In this document: positions 42,651 to 52,828 of the stretch, in pieces
How positions within the stretch are numbered: the first letter of the stretch is position 1
Layout: each line of letters begins with the position of its first letter
Assembly: GCA_016630955.3 (NCBI GenBank)
Contig: CM049992.1
Coordinates: 1,116,001-1,180,000, forward strand
Source of the DNA: Didymella arachidicola
Taxonomy: Eukaryota; Ascomycota; Dothideomycetes; Pleosporales; Didymellaceae
Direction of reading: 5' to 3'
Length of the DNA: 64,000 bases
Notes under the pieces: model-generated
Seen by the model: only the letters and a program-made list of their open reading frames with translations
What the model was told of the DNA's origin: nothing
Databases searched by the model: none
Made by a program: the position numbers and the translations under genes

Positions 42651-43746
42651 TAGAGTAGAGACGTAGCATGAGCCAAAGTAACACCAATATCTAATGAGGG
42701 GAAAGACCATGTTCTGTTTTGTTCGTTTCTCCATCTCTGCAGACACCACGAAGGAGGCAAGTCGCAACCTCCCTTCTCCCACCCCAACCTCACCCTGTCC
42801 TGGTACACATCCCCTCCCGCCATGGTCGCGCAGCTCCAAAGCCCACTGTCCATCCTCTCCATCCGATCGCGCAAGAGGCGCGCGCTGGTTACCTACGACT
42901 GGGCCAGGCTTCTCAGCTCGAGCGGGATACTAGGTGCGATTTGCTGGAGTGCGGGCCCGACGCTTTGGGTGTGATTGACGAGTGAAGAAAGATGCGGTCT
43001 TGCCAAGATTTCAAATCTACAAAGTATATGTAATTCCATCACAGCTTACACCACAGCTCGGAGATGTGAGCGAGCGCATCGCGGGTGCCAGAGGACAAAG
43101 GCGATGAGGGTGGATCCAGCACGGCACATCTGTCCTGCTGGAGCTCGAGCGCCGTTCTCGAGTGTCCTTCGCTGCTGTGTTCTGGCTGCTGTTGCGCTGC
43201 TGATGGGGTCGCGGGAGCTTAGGCCATGCATGCGGGGCTGGGATGTGGAATTGTGGGGCTGTTCGCACCGAAGGGACGGATTATTGCCGAACGCAGGGCG
43301 GGAATAATTTCGTTTCTGGGCGCGTGCTGGGTGGTGTGGCTGGGATTGATGCGCGCAGAATGGGGATATGGCTTGGTATAAGGGTGTGGTTGGCATTGGG
43401 TGAGGCTGAACTGGTGTTTTATGTGTCGTTGGTTACGTGGAGGGGAAATGACACGACGAAGATTATTCATGTCGAGTGATGTGTACTTGCTGGATGGCAT
43501 TACAGATTCGTGGATTTGGGCATTTGAGCGGCTGCACTGCTTTGATAATTAGAGGTTGGCTACAGGAAATGTCACGGCGCCACACAGTGGAGGTAATGTG
43601 AATAAAGTGATAACATGTTCATGCTCGCTAGCAATAATGTCTAATAAATAGATATCCCCTCTTCCTCCCCATAACATGTTCATGCGCAAGTGCGCACTTA
43701 ATGTCTATATCCAATCCCCCCGCTTCCTCCCTCGTCCGCGTGGCGC
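42651..43746. other. Intergenic between convergent genes
   Basis: About 1.1 kb between the amidase stop and the MsrA stop. No recognised gene. It contains the tandem repeat at 43610-43731. Confidence 0.5.
43610..43731. repeat. Two imperfect 61-bp tandem repeats
   Basis: Both units start ATAACATGTTCATGC (43610 and 43671), both carry AATGTCTA in the middle, and both end in a pyrimidine tract of the CTTCCTCCC type. The second unit has the small palindrome TGCGCAAGTGCGCA in place of the first unit's CTCGCTAGCAA. They lie just beyond the MsrA stop codon, so they may fall in its 3' untranslated region. Confidence 0.75.
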
Positions 43747-44450
43747 TTACGACAGAGGAGGAAAGCTCCTCAAGAAGTGGCTGGGACACTCGTAGCCGCC
43801 AGGGTTCACATCGAGATACTTCTGGTGGTAGGCCTCAGCATCCCACCATTGCCCAGCCGGCAGGATTTCTGTCGAGACGCCGCCCTTCCACCACTGATCG
43901 TTGACCTTCTTAGTGATCTCCCTTGCGACCTTCTCCTGCTCGTCGTCATGGTAGAAGATAGCGCTGCGGTACTGTGTACCGACGTCAGGGCCCTGGCGGT
44001 TCTCTGTTGTGGGGTCGTGCATCTTGTAGAAGAATTCGAGGAGCGAGCGGTATTCGATCTTGGTGGGGTCGTAGACCACCTGGAGTGCCTCGGCGTCTTT
44101 ACAGAAGTCAGCATGACGGCCTTGAGACGCAGGCTTTGCCTTGCGACTAATGCGCGCGAGTGGCGTTACATTGCGCTGCACGACGACAACGCAAGAGTGG
44201 TATACGTACGGCCTGTCCGCCCGCTGCATACAGCACGGTAGCCCGGGTTCTGTGTGTCACCGCCGATGTATCCAACGCGCGCGTCATACAACCCCTGCTT
44301 GCCGAATTCGCGTCTGAACATGTGCTCAACGCCCCAGAAGCAACCGGCGGCAATGGTAGCGGCCTTTGCGCCCTCGGGCACGTTCATCGGTTGAGCGGGT
44401 GCAGAAGACATGCTTGTGAATGGGCGGAAGAACTTTGTGAGAAATGACAT
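43747..44450 (-). CDS. msrA: Peptide methionine-S-sulfoxide reductase A
   Basis: Repairs methionine-S-sulfoxide in oxidised proteins, with thioredoxin as reductant. Exons 44450-44210 and 44096-43747 (intron 44097-44209, GTACGT donor) give 196 residues; the junction restores CSGRTGHAEALQVVYDP, the family's second signature. The active-site Cys lies in AAGCFWGVEHMF. Other conserved blocks are GYIGGDTQNPGY, FFYKMHDPTTENRQGPDVGT and QYRSAIFYHDDEQ. The C-terminal YHQKYLDVNPGGYECP keeps Cys that could be resolving. The start at 44450 gives MSFLTKFFRPFTS, a short amphipathic basic leader that may direct part of the protein to mitochondria; Met at 44411 would give a cytosolic form. The 113-nt intron is longer than most here. 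Confidence 0.93.
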
Positions 44451-47400
44451 GGAGAGGTAGAGGAGGAGAGGCAGGAGTGCGTAGAGGAGCTTCAGTTTGG
44501 CGACTCGCGGCTCGGTAATGATTTGGGCGCGACAACGACTGAATGGGTTGTTTTTATGGGTCTGGCAGATTCGCCCCACGACCGCAACGAGGGTTCGATG
44601 ATGCCATCGTTATCTGACAAATCGCGTGGCGCCGGCTAGACTGCAACGTTTCGGGCGAGGGTCCCTGTGGCTGGTGTGTGGCGCTTTCATGTTCGTGCGT
44701 ACACACCTTCGTCCTCGGTAAGCATTTTTCGAAGTCTCTCCACGCGTGTTCTGTTGGACATCGTGGTCGAAGTATGGTGGTGAGAACAGAAGTCTGCTAC
44801 GTGCCGCGATGGCTTGTGGGGCGCCTCAATTGACAGGTGGCACCTTCTTGATCAGGCAGGTACACAATTGCGGGATAGTATGTGCATCTACGGCACATCT
44901 CTTGACAACTAACGTAGCAATCAGTCTTCAGTGCCTCGATACTTTGCACGTTCTGGCAAAGAAAAGAACGAAAAGAAAAGGAAATTGCTACTTGGTTTAA
45001 CGACCTCATCCATCATATCCGACTGCCCTGACAAGGGCTACCGGAGATCTAAGTAACATGGTGTGTCCTGCAGTGCTTCTATCATCAGATGCAGCCTTAC
45101 CTTTAATGAACAACTGCTGATGGAGTGATCTGTAGTAAACACGTGCGCTAATCGTAGGGTCAATGGTCACTACGTTGCCCACGACTGCCAGTGCAACACA
45201 AGCGGTTCCGCGTGGACTCCGGCATACGAGACGACTGTTGGACTAACACTGACGTCTCCTTACTGTAGTGTCCGTTCTGAGGGGGATATAATCAGCGTTG
45301 CTTGAAGTGATTCCGGCATTGTGATCTTCCAACGCCCAAAATCCCTCTTGATTGCAGCAAACTCGCCAAAGGGAGGCAGCTGATGGGTAGACTTACCGAG
45401 AGTCAACAACACAATGTTGTTGACGGCTCTCCGCAAAGTTGCTTCAGCATACTCCTGTCCCTATGGTAGCCATTATGGAGCAGGACTGAGGCCTTGTCTT
45501 GTGAGTACTCCATTCTGACCTCCCTTAGCCAAGTCGGATTCCATTTCTTAACACACTAGGCTATAACTTTATTCTTTGTTCTTCCTACTGGCAGCTCTTT
45601 TTGGTGTGGATGAACTGCGAAAAAAAAATGGACGGAAGAGAACGCATGAGTCTTGATCGTGGGGGGGGGCATTTGATGCAGCTGCTTCAATGCTTTTATG
45701 ATAGCACGAATATTCTAAGAGAATAATGCTTCGTGGGGACCATGCAACGCAGCTTCTAGTCAGTTCAATATCGGTCCTCATTCGCCGAGTGGGTTATACA
45801 GAATCTACATAAGCAGCGTAGAAAGGTAGGACGCAGTATCAGCAGGTGATGTGGTGACAGGGGATAGCCGAGAGGTTTATGTGTCTTTGGCCGTTGGACG
45901 CACGGGATGCCCTATGGCTGAATGATAAGACCAGTCACACAACGCTGATCGAGCAGACAAAGGTATGAGATATCTGAGGCAAGAGAATTCACAATTTGAG
46001 TGCTTACATTGTGCAGGAGTGTATCGTCACCTTGTCGGCTTAGTCAGTGGCGCCTACTTTTCGAGCACACGTCCCAAATGCAGACTTGTATGTTTCGAGA
46101 TCCGCGTGTGGTTGACGTCCGGCAGGCGCATTGCAGTCCATCAGCGAGAAGACAGCCAAGGGTCAGGCCCAAATAGGATCTTCAGGAGGGCTTTCGGAAC
46201 TCGGATCTCATCGTGGAGGAGTCTGCAGTTGTGCTGAAGTCGGTGCTGGTATTCTAACGTGCGAATTCGTGGTGCCATGTAGACCAGCATTGCCCCACAG
46301 CATGGCAGGCAGCAGATGTACCAAAATTATCTGCGTCTTAATGCATGACGGTGGAGTTACATGACGGCGAGAATTAGTCTTTTCATCAGTTCTGCTTGAA
46401 GGTGAGTTGCTGAGGACGAAGGATACGGGCTGTGTCGTGTGGGGCTGCGGGGTCAACGCAAGGGGGCGGACAAGACGCTCATTGAACATCGACGTGTGGA
46501 TACCTCCGCGACACCTCACACCTATGCCCACACTTCGACAATACCGAACTTGCGTGCACATTTATCGAGCTTCTGCTTGAAGTCTGCTGAAGAGTGTGAA
46601 TATTACCGGTCGGCAGCGCGCGCTCCAGACTAATAGCCTGATGGCAACGCAAAGCGTATTAACGCGTCGGCAGCACTCACACATCGTCGCTTTCCCAGAA
46701 GTGTGAACATAAGCTGAATACGAGCTTTAACAACATGAGTACCTTTTGTATAACTGGACGGTTCTTCGACTTTGCGCTCCATCGCTCCCGACGTGCCGTT
46801 TTCCAGCAAATCAGCTCCTATGACAAGCTTTGTACCACCAGTACTGTTCTTCAACAGCCACTATCAGACGAATCCCATTGATTCACGCAACCGCATAGAT
46901 GCTACATATCTCGTTACTTCAGCTCTATGCATGCACCAGCTCTTCAATGTCCTCACGGCTCGCTTCACCTTGTTGATTACACGTTTCCATTACACAACTT
47001 GTGTAATGAATGACAATGTCCTAGACCTGGGCCCTGACGCCGGATGAATACACTCGTCGCTTTGAATAGCTGGATACGCGGTCTGGACCCCATTACATTC
47101 ATTTGGATATTCACCTTCCTGATATGCAAGCCTTGCCGAGAAGGTTCGAACATCACAAGAACAGGGCAAACTTCTATTTTTATTGACTTCTGGGCGTGAG
47201 AACATGTTCAACGTGCGGCTGCGGTTTGCCAAGCTATTCGTCTGGACGCTCAGGAATGATAAGCCTTAATCTGCGGGTAATATGTTCGTCGATGTCTGCA
47301 TACCCTACCAGGATCTACGACAAGGGTCAGCCTTGTACATCAACCTCATCTCCTCTCCATACTGTCCTCCGAAGCAGCAACCAGATCTCGTACTATTAAA

Positions 47401-48315
47401 CGACGGCATGATCTGGCTGCATCGCATTCAAGGATAGGTTAGCAAGCTTAACGTTGCATTGGTGCGCTCCCACGGCCCCAGGTTGGGGAGCTCATTATTG
47501 ACCAGCATCTAGACTATTCATTTCGAAGAGCTCAGTGCCTTACAACGAACAGCACGATGCTCTCACACCCAATATGTCACTCGCTGTTCTGGGTGCAGAC
47601 GCTCTGCGAGTAAGCATCGCTAGTGTACTGTTGTGCTTGTGTTCCCAAGTGTGTCAAGTGCGTTGAGGAGGTGGCATCATGTGTCGACAAATTATGCATA
47701 GTACAGGTGAGTTATTTGCTTATGCCTCTCAAGTCCTCAGGGACACTGAACAGGACCGGCTGAATACAGTCTCCGCCATCCGGGTTCGAGCGACGGGAGA
47801 TCGTTCTTCTCACTAACAGGGACAACAGCTCGACAGGGATTAGTGTACGGTCAACTCTAGGAGGACTCCAGAATCTTGCCTCAAATTCCTGACTGTGGAA
47901 GCCATTGTGGAAGCAATGTCGATGCGTACTGAAAGCTGAAACTCTTGTGTTCCCCACAGTTTCGCGGCACGCTTAGTTTAATACCCGCAACCATTCAGAA
48001 CCGGGCAAATCGACCTATGCAGTCAACACGAGAATGCCTCCGCGCTCTGGGTTACTCCACAATGCCGTTTCTAAACGGACCGCCGGTCCACCAGCTCTAG
48101 ATGTTGCTCCTAATGCTTGGCAAATCTCGTAGCCGAGGATTGAGAATCGTAAAGCATGGGCACGGTGGTGCGCACTCCGTTCATGGGACCTCTGGCGATG
48201 GTATTTAAGATGTCCCATAACCCCATATGATCATCCATCAAGCTGCCAAACCCGAATACCTTCACTCAATCTATCCAAGATCGTCTGTCATTCCATCGGC
48301 ACCATCATTGTCATC
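44451..48315. other. Long intergenic stretch, nothing recognised
   Basis: About 3.9 kb with only short frames, none over about 115 codons and none with a domain. It has a run of ten G's near 45661-45670 and an A-run nearby. This is the largest gene-free stretch in the window. Confidence 0.5.
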
Positions 48316-49103
48316 ATGAAGTGGCTTCTTGCTCTCGTCCCTCTCGTCGCTGCCGCACCAGCTCTTCCTTCATTTGAATCCGGTGATGCGCCTGACCCAG
48401 GGCAGGTATATTATAATATACTTCTTTGGCTGTCCATTCTTGCTGACATCTGTAGGTGAAAATCTCCAAGGTTGGCACTGGTGGGACTGGATGCCCTCAG
48501 GGTACCGTCAGTACCATCATCTCGGATGATCGCAGTGTTGTGACTCTGATCTATGACTCTTACGTCGCATCCATTGGACCTAACATCGCTTTGACTGAGC
48601 AGCGGAAGAACTGCCAGCTCACTCTCGAGCTTGAATACCCTGGAGGTTTCCAGTACTCTATTCTAAGCGCTGACTACCGTGGCTACGCAAACATCGAGAA
48701 GGGTATCACCGGCACTCTGAAGTCGACTTACTACTTTGCCGGCAAGGCTCCTCAGGTGTGTTTGTTCTCACCTTACGCATATCACTGTACTGACATAACA
48801 CAGACCAGCACGGAATATACCTTCACTGGGCCGGTGACCGGCGACTATCTCAAGCACGATGAGGCTGACAGCACCTCCACTGTCATGTCACCCTGCGGCA
48901 GCAAGGGCAACCTCTTAAACATCAACTCGCAGGTCCGCCTGACCTCCACTAACTCTAAGGGTATGAACCTATCCCTACTATGTGGAAGTTTCAAGTTGAC
49001 TAACACGTTGTCAGCTACTGGTTTGCTCACGACTGACTCCACCGATCTTAAATTCAAGCAGGTCGTCTATGTTCAGTGGAAGAAGTGCACTGGCAGTGGT
49101 TAA
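48316..49103 (+). CDS. Secreted DUF4360 protein
   Basis: Four exons (48316-48405, 48456-48755, 48804-48960, 49015-49103) give 211 residues in frame; introns are 50, 48 and 54 nt with good sites. The signal peptide is MKWLLALVPLVAAAPALP. The mature part has the DUF4360 layout: VGTGGTGCPQGTVST near the start, RKNCQLTLELEYPGGFQYS, a beta-rich middle with YFAGKAP, then MSPCGSKGNLLNINSQVRL and a final VQWKKC. The four Cys of the family are kept and probably form two disulfides. Such proteins are small, secreted and common in fungi; some behave as candidate effectors or wall proteins, but no activity is known. Confidence 0.9.
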
Positions 49104-49512
49104 ATGGTATCCGCCTAGTTTCAAATGTGGCAGCCATGGCCGGCACGTATGGTCGAGGAATTCGTTAAAGTCTGGAGTTTTTTAGTCTGATATGGATAAA
49201 GTTTCTTTTGATGATCCAGCCAAACATAACTTTCTTTCTGTTCTTCTTCTCTGCTCCCAATCTTGTCGGGCTCTGTCATCGCGCTTGCTGTGCCCTATTG
49301 TGACGCAAGGTATCAACGCGCCTGCCCCTCGAGTGCAGAAGCAGTAGCGGCGCCACGGCTAGCGATGCCCTTGGGCCGAACTACACCTTTTGGTTTGTAT
49401 TTACATGTTTCATCGCCCACCCCGTCCGAGCCGTTACAAGCCACCATTATCTCGTCCATTCTATTACTACATGATACTTCCAACATGGGATTCGCCAAGC
49501 CTGCTGCTTCCC

Positions 49513-51276
49513 ATGTCGCACTCTTATCCAAGCCCACCCCAAAGCAACTCTGATTGTGGGTTTGTCCGCGACACTGACGATCTATCCGATACCGCAACCT
49601 TCGAGGATGCCATACGTGAAGCATCTGCGAGGGCTTCCGCAGGGCCTTCTGAAGTCTTCGTCCGACCATCGAATGGCGGCCCCGATCAGGCCACACACGA
49701 CATCGTTCGCAACAATGCGGAGTCTCGCATGCATGTTTCAGACCACCAATGGCCTGATGCAGCGACTGCCGACTGTACTCCCCTTGCAGATGTTCCGGAA
49801 CAAACAATGACTGAGCTTCTTGAGGAATTTCTTGAGCAGGATCGACTCGAACAACACCCTGCAACGCAAGAAGCACAACCTCCAGGCTCAACCAAGAAAA
49901 ATGGGAACGACCAGAAGAACATACGTCAGCCTGCTCATCCAAGGTCAAAGCGTTCGATACTAGAGAAATCGAGCATTGAGTCGTTAACGAGAAGCAAGCG
50001 ACTTCAATCTGGCAGAGGCCCTGCAAAGAGCCATCGCAGACGCTTCCCTTTGAAGGATCACCAATATGGGACCGCGAATCATGTAAACCCTTTATTGCTG
50101 CAGCGCAGGCAGACTCATGAATCTTGTACCTTCCTGCCGCCAACAAATAAGAAAACATTGAACGCTGATTCTAAGAACTGGAAAGCCGCTCAGCAGGGCA
50201 ATCTCAGGAAACTCATGCCAAAAAGCAGCTTTAAAAACAATCACCGGAACCAGATGTCTCTATCTATGGGTCTTTCTGAGCTGAATACGTCGTGGCTGCC
50301 AGAAAGGACCGACGATCTCATTGCCAACGACTGCCAGGAAACGTTCCCGGTCGGCTTCTCCACCAATGCATACCGTTCGATCGCGCCTCCGATGCACGTT
50401 GCAAACTCTGCAGATCTGTTACCGGAAATCATCCAGCCTTATCTTGCGCCGGCAATAGCGCACACGCCTTCTCACGAGCCGACTGACAACAAGCCTGCGA
50501 AGTGTATGTGCTGCCACGCTCTCACACACAAGTCTGGCGACTCTGTGTGCTTTTTGGTCAAAGCCGCGGTGCTCCCAATTTGTGGACATTTTGTATGTCA
50601 CTCATGCATTACAAATTACTATGACTTCAAGGGCGAGCACAACTCATGCATCTACTGTCCGATGTGTGACAGTTTCAGCGGTTCACTGTCGATTTCGGAT
50701 GCTTCACTGCCGAATCTTTCTATAGACCTGCACTACTTACTTTACCATGCTCGGCAATTACCACCAGCATATCTCGCGACCCAACCGGTCTCGATCAATG
50801 TAGAGGAGGCTTCAGTTATTCTACAGGGCGTATTCAAGATCGTTGCGGCAGAACTCGAGTCTAACGCAATGTACACGACCGCAAGTCTACCCACGGACCG
50901 ATTTTACAATTCGCTCGATACCTCACTCCACGCCCGGCGAAAGAACGACGTCACTTCCCCCAAAGAGCTAAGAGCAGTTCTACTCGAGTGCATCGAGGCA
51001 AGAGCTGTAGACGAGTTGGGCAGGTGGTACGGACGTGCTTGGTTAAGATCGCAATTCGGATACAGACGTCCAACGTACCGATGGCATGAGCTGAAGGCCG
51101 CTCTGGAAAGACATTGGGTCCACAATATAGAGATACACGTTATGCAAGCCTGGACATCCATCGTGCATGGTGTTGTCGGGGTTCTTACATTGAGATGGGA
51201 GCATAGACTGGATGCGATGCTTGGATCGGTAGACTGTGGCGTATCGGGCGGCCAGACCTTGTGGGAGGGGTCCTGA
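49513..51276 (+). CDS. RING-finger protein, otherwise uncharacterised
   Basis: Single-exon frame, 587 residues from the ATG at 49513 (the frame is open from 49390). The first two thirds are low-complexity, rich in Ser, Pro, Gln and charged residues, with basic patches (HPRSKRSILE, KSHRRRFPLKD) that could be nuclear signals. Around residues 330-390 is a zinc-binding RING pattern: CMCC, then LPICGHFVCHSCI, then CIYCPMC, i.e. C-x2-C, C-x-H-x2-C-x2-C, C-x2-C. That supports an E3 ubiquitin-ligase-like role. The C-terminal 200 residues are helical with a WHELKAALERHWVHN stretch and no known domain. The start is uncertain because the N-terminus is not conserved in any way I can judge. Confidence 0.75.
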   Translation: MSHSYPSPPQSNSDCGFVRDTDDLSDTATFEDAIREASARASAGPSEVFVRPSNGGPDQATHDIVRNNAESRMHVSDHQWPDAATADCTPLADVPEQTMTELLEEFLEQDRLEQHPATQEAQPPGSTKKNGNDQKNIRQPAHPRSKRSILEKSSIESLTRSKRLQSGRGPAKSHRRRFPLKDHQYGTANHVNPLLLQRRQTHESCTFLPPTNKKTLNADSKNWKAAQQGNLRKLMPKSSFKNNHRNQMSLSMGLSELNTSWLPERTDDLIANDCQETFPVGFSTNAYRSIAPPMHVANSADLLPEIIQPYLAPAIAHTPSHEPTDNKPAKCMCCHALTHKSGDSVCFLVKAAVLPICGHFVCHSCITNYYDFKGEHNSCIYCPMCDSFSGSLSISDASLPNLSIDLHYLLYHARQLPPAYLATQPVSINVEEASVILQGVFKIVAAELESNAMYTTASLPTDRFYNSLDTSLHARRKNDVTSPKELRAVLLECIEARAVDELGRWYGRAWLRSQFGYRRPTYRWHELKAALERHWVHNIEIHVMQAWTSIVHGVVGVLTLRWEHRLDAMLGSVDCGVSGGQTLWEGS

Positions 51277-51699
51277 AGGTAAGGCGTGCTTGTACCGCTA
51301 TCCAAGGCCGTTCAGGATGAGACGTAGGATGTCAGGGTCATCACGAATTAATACTTCAATTGGTGTCAATGCTAAAAGGGTCGATAAGTTTCTTTGAGGT
51401 TCCGCAGTTTGCAGAGAGGTATCAGTGCTCCTCCACAAGTCTTCCCCCAAAATTTGCGATGGCGTTGTTGAGAACACTGCAGACAAGCTGAAGTCATAGT
51501 ATCATCACAGGGCAGGTGTGCACATGGAAATTGATCAGAACTGATTCTAGTCCCAGAAGGGCTATGCTACAAATGGTATAAGAGTTGTACACAGAGAAAA
51601 GAAGATGTGGCCATCGCAAAACGATACAATCCACTCTCAAAGAAAAGTCTCAAAGAAACATCAGTCATGTCCGCCTGTCTAGACATCCAAAGCAGATAT
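51277..51699. other. Intergenic between convergent genes
   Basis: About 420 bases between the RING-protein stop and the LPMO stop; no gene seen. Both 3' ends must lie here. Confidence 0.5.
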
Positions 51700-52828
51700 T
51701 TAGAACAGAGCACGGGCGTGGCGGCGAGCCTTGGAGCTGGAGCCAGCGGCCTCCTCGAGCCAAGCAATGAAGGTCTCGATGGTGAAGCTCTTGGGGAGCT
51801 CACCACCGGTGGAAGGAGCGGGGGTGGCGCTTGCTGTGGGTGCAGCCTCGGCGGCCGCGGAGGTAGCAGCAGGAGCAGAGGCAGAGGCAGCAGGGGCAGA
51901 GGCAGCAGGAGCAGAGGCAGAGGCAGCAGGAACAGAGGCAGAGGCAGCAGGAGCAGAGGCAGAGGCAGCAGGAGCAGAGGGTGTAGTGGAGGTGCCGTTG
52001 CTAGGAGTGCTGGGAGCGGGCGAAGAGCCGGAGCCGGAGCCGGAGGGCCAGAGAGCAGGACCGGGGATGTTGTAGTTGATGGTGGAGGCGTAGGGGTTGA
52101 AGATGATGCCATCCTCGTCAGCCGTGTAGAGGCTGGTACCGACAACACCCTCGGGCTTCTCAGTTCCAGATCCAGTGACCTAGGGACAGTTAGTTGATTC
52201 GAACGCACTCAGTTTTGGGGTTACATACCTCGATGTTCAAGCACTGGGGGTAGTTCTGGGCACCGTTGGCGGAGCCAGCACCATGGAGAGCGATAATCTC
52301 GTGGCGGAAGACGTACTTGCCAGCGGCAAGAGACTCGGGTACGGTGACGGGCCAGGTGTTGTTCTGGCCGATCATCTTGACGGCAGCCCACTCGCCATCA
52401 GCGTAACCATCAGCCTGGATTTTGGTCCACTTGAGGGAGGTCTTGTCAACAGCGGTGACATCACCAGTGTAGGGAGCAACGTAGGTGATAACGGGACCCA
52501 TGTGGGACTCGGGCCAGGCGGTCCAGTGGAACTCGATTGTTCCACCGGCAGCGACTTTAGCCATGGTGTCGCTGGAGAGCTTGGGGGAACCAGCCTTGTG
52601 GCAGATGATGTCGGCCTCACCGAAGGAGTTGGGCTCGACAAAGCCGTTGTCGAGGTTCTCGGCGTACCAACCAATGTGCTCGGGAGGGGTCTGGGCGTTC
52701 TGGTTGGAGTAGTAGTAGTCGAGGAGGAAACCCTGCTCGAACTTGCCGTCGATGGTGACACCGTTGACAGTGCCGTGGGCAAGGGCGCCAGCAGCGAAGG
52801 CGGCAACGGTAGCGATCTTGGAAAGCAT
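51700..52828 (-). CDS. AA9 lytic polysaccharide monooxygenase
   Basis: Copper enzyme that oxidatively cleaves cellulose or related polysaccharides; secreted. Exons 52828-52229 and 52179-51700 (intron 52180-52228) give 359 residues. The signal peptide MLSKIATVAAFAAGALA ends exactly before His18, which becomes the copper-binding N-terminal His (HGTVNG). The second copper His is in WPESHMGPVITYVAPY and the axial Tyr is in GAQNYPQCLNIEV. HEIIALHGAG and CHKAG are further family blocks. After the catalytic domain comes an Ala/Ser/Pro linker built from PAASASAP-type repeats (encoded near 51855-51985), then a short tail (GELPKSFTIETFIAWLEEAA) with no cellulose-binding module. Long antisense frames on the plus strand are shadows of its GC-rich codons. 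Confidence 0.94.
51855..51985 (-). repeat. Coding minisatellite in the LPMO linker
   Basis: A run of near-identical units (plus-strand form GCAGCAGGAGCAGAGGCAGA) encodes Ala/Ser/Pro repeats between the LPMO catalytic domain and its C-terminal tail. Such tracts change length by slippage and would alter linker length without breaking frame, since units are multiples of three. Confidence 0.7.

Noticed and set aside
45655..45672. Run of G's near 45661 as a regulatory quadruplex
   Set aside because: A single G-run without three partner runs nearby; more likely a slippage tract.
47140..47160. GGTTCGA-type box B sequences suggesting tRNA genes (also near 44594 and 47783)
   Set aside because: No matching box A at the right distance and no cloverleaf or acceptor stem could be formed around them.
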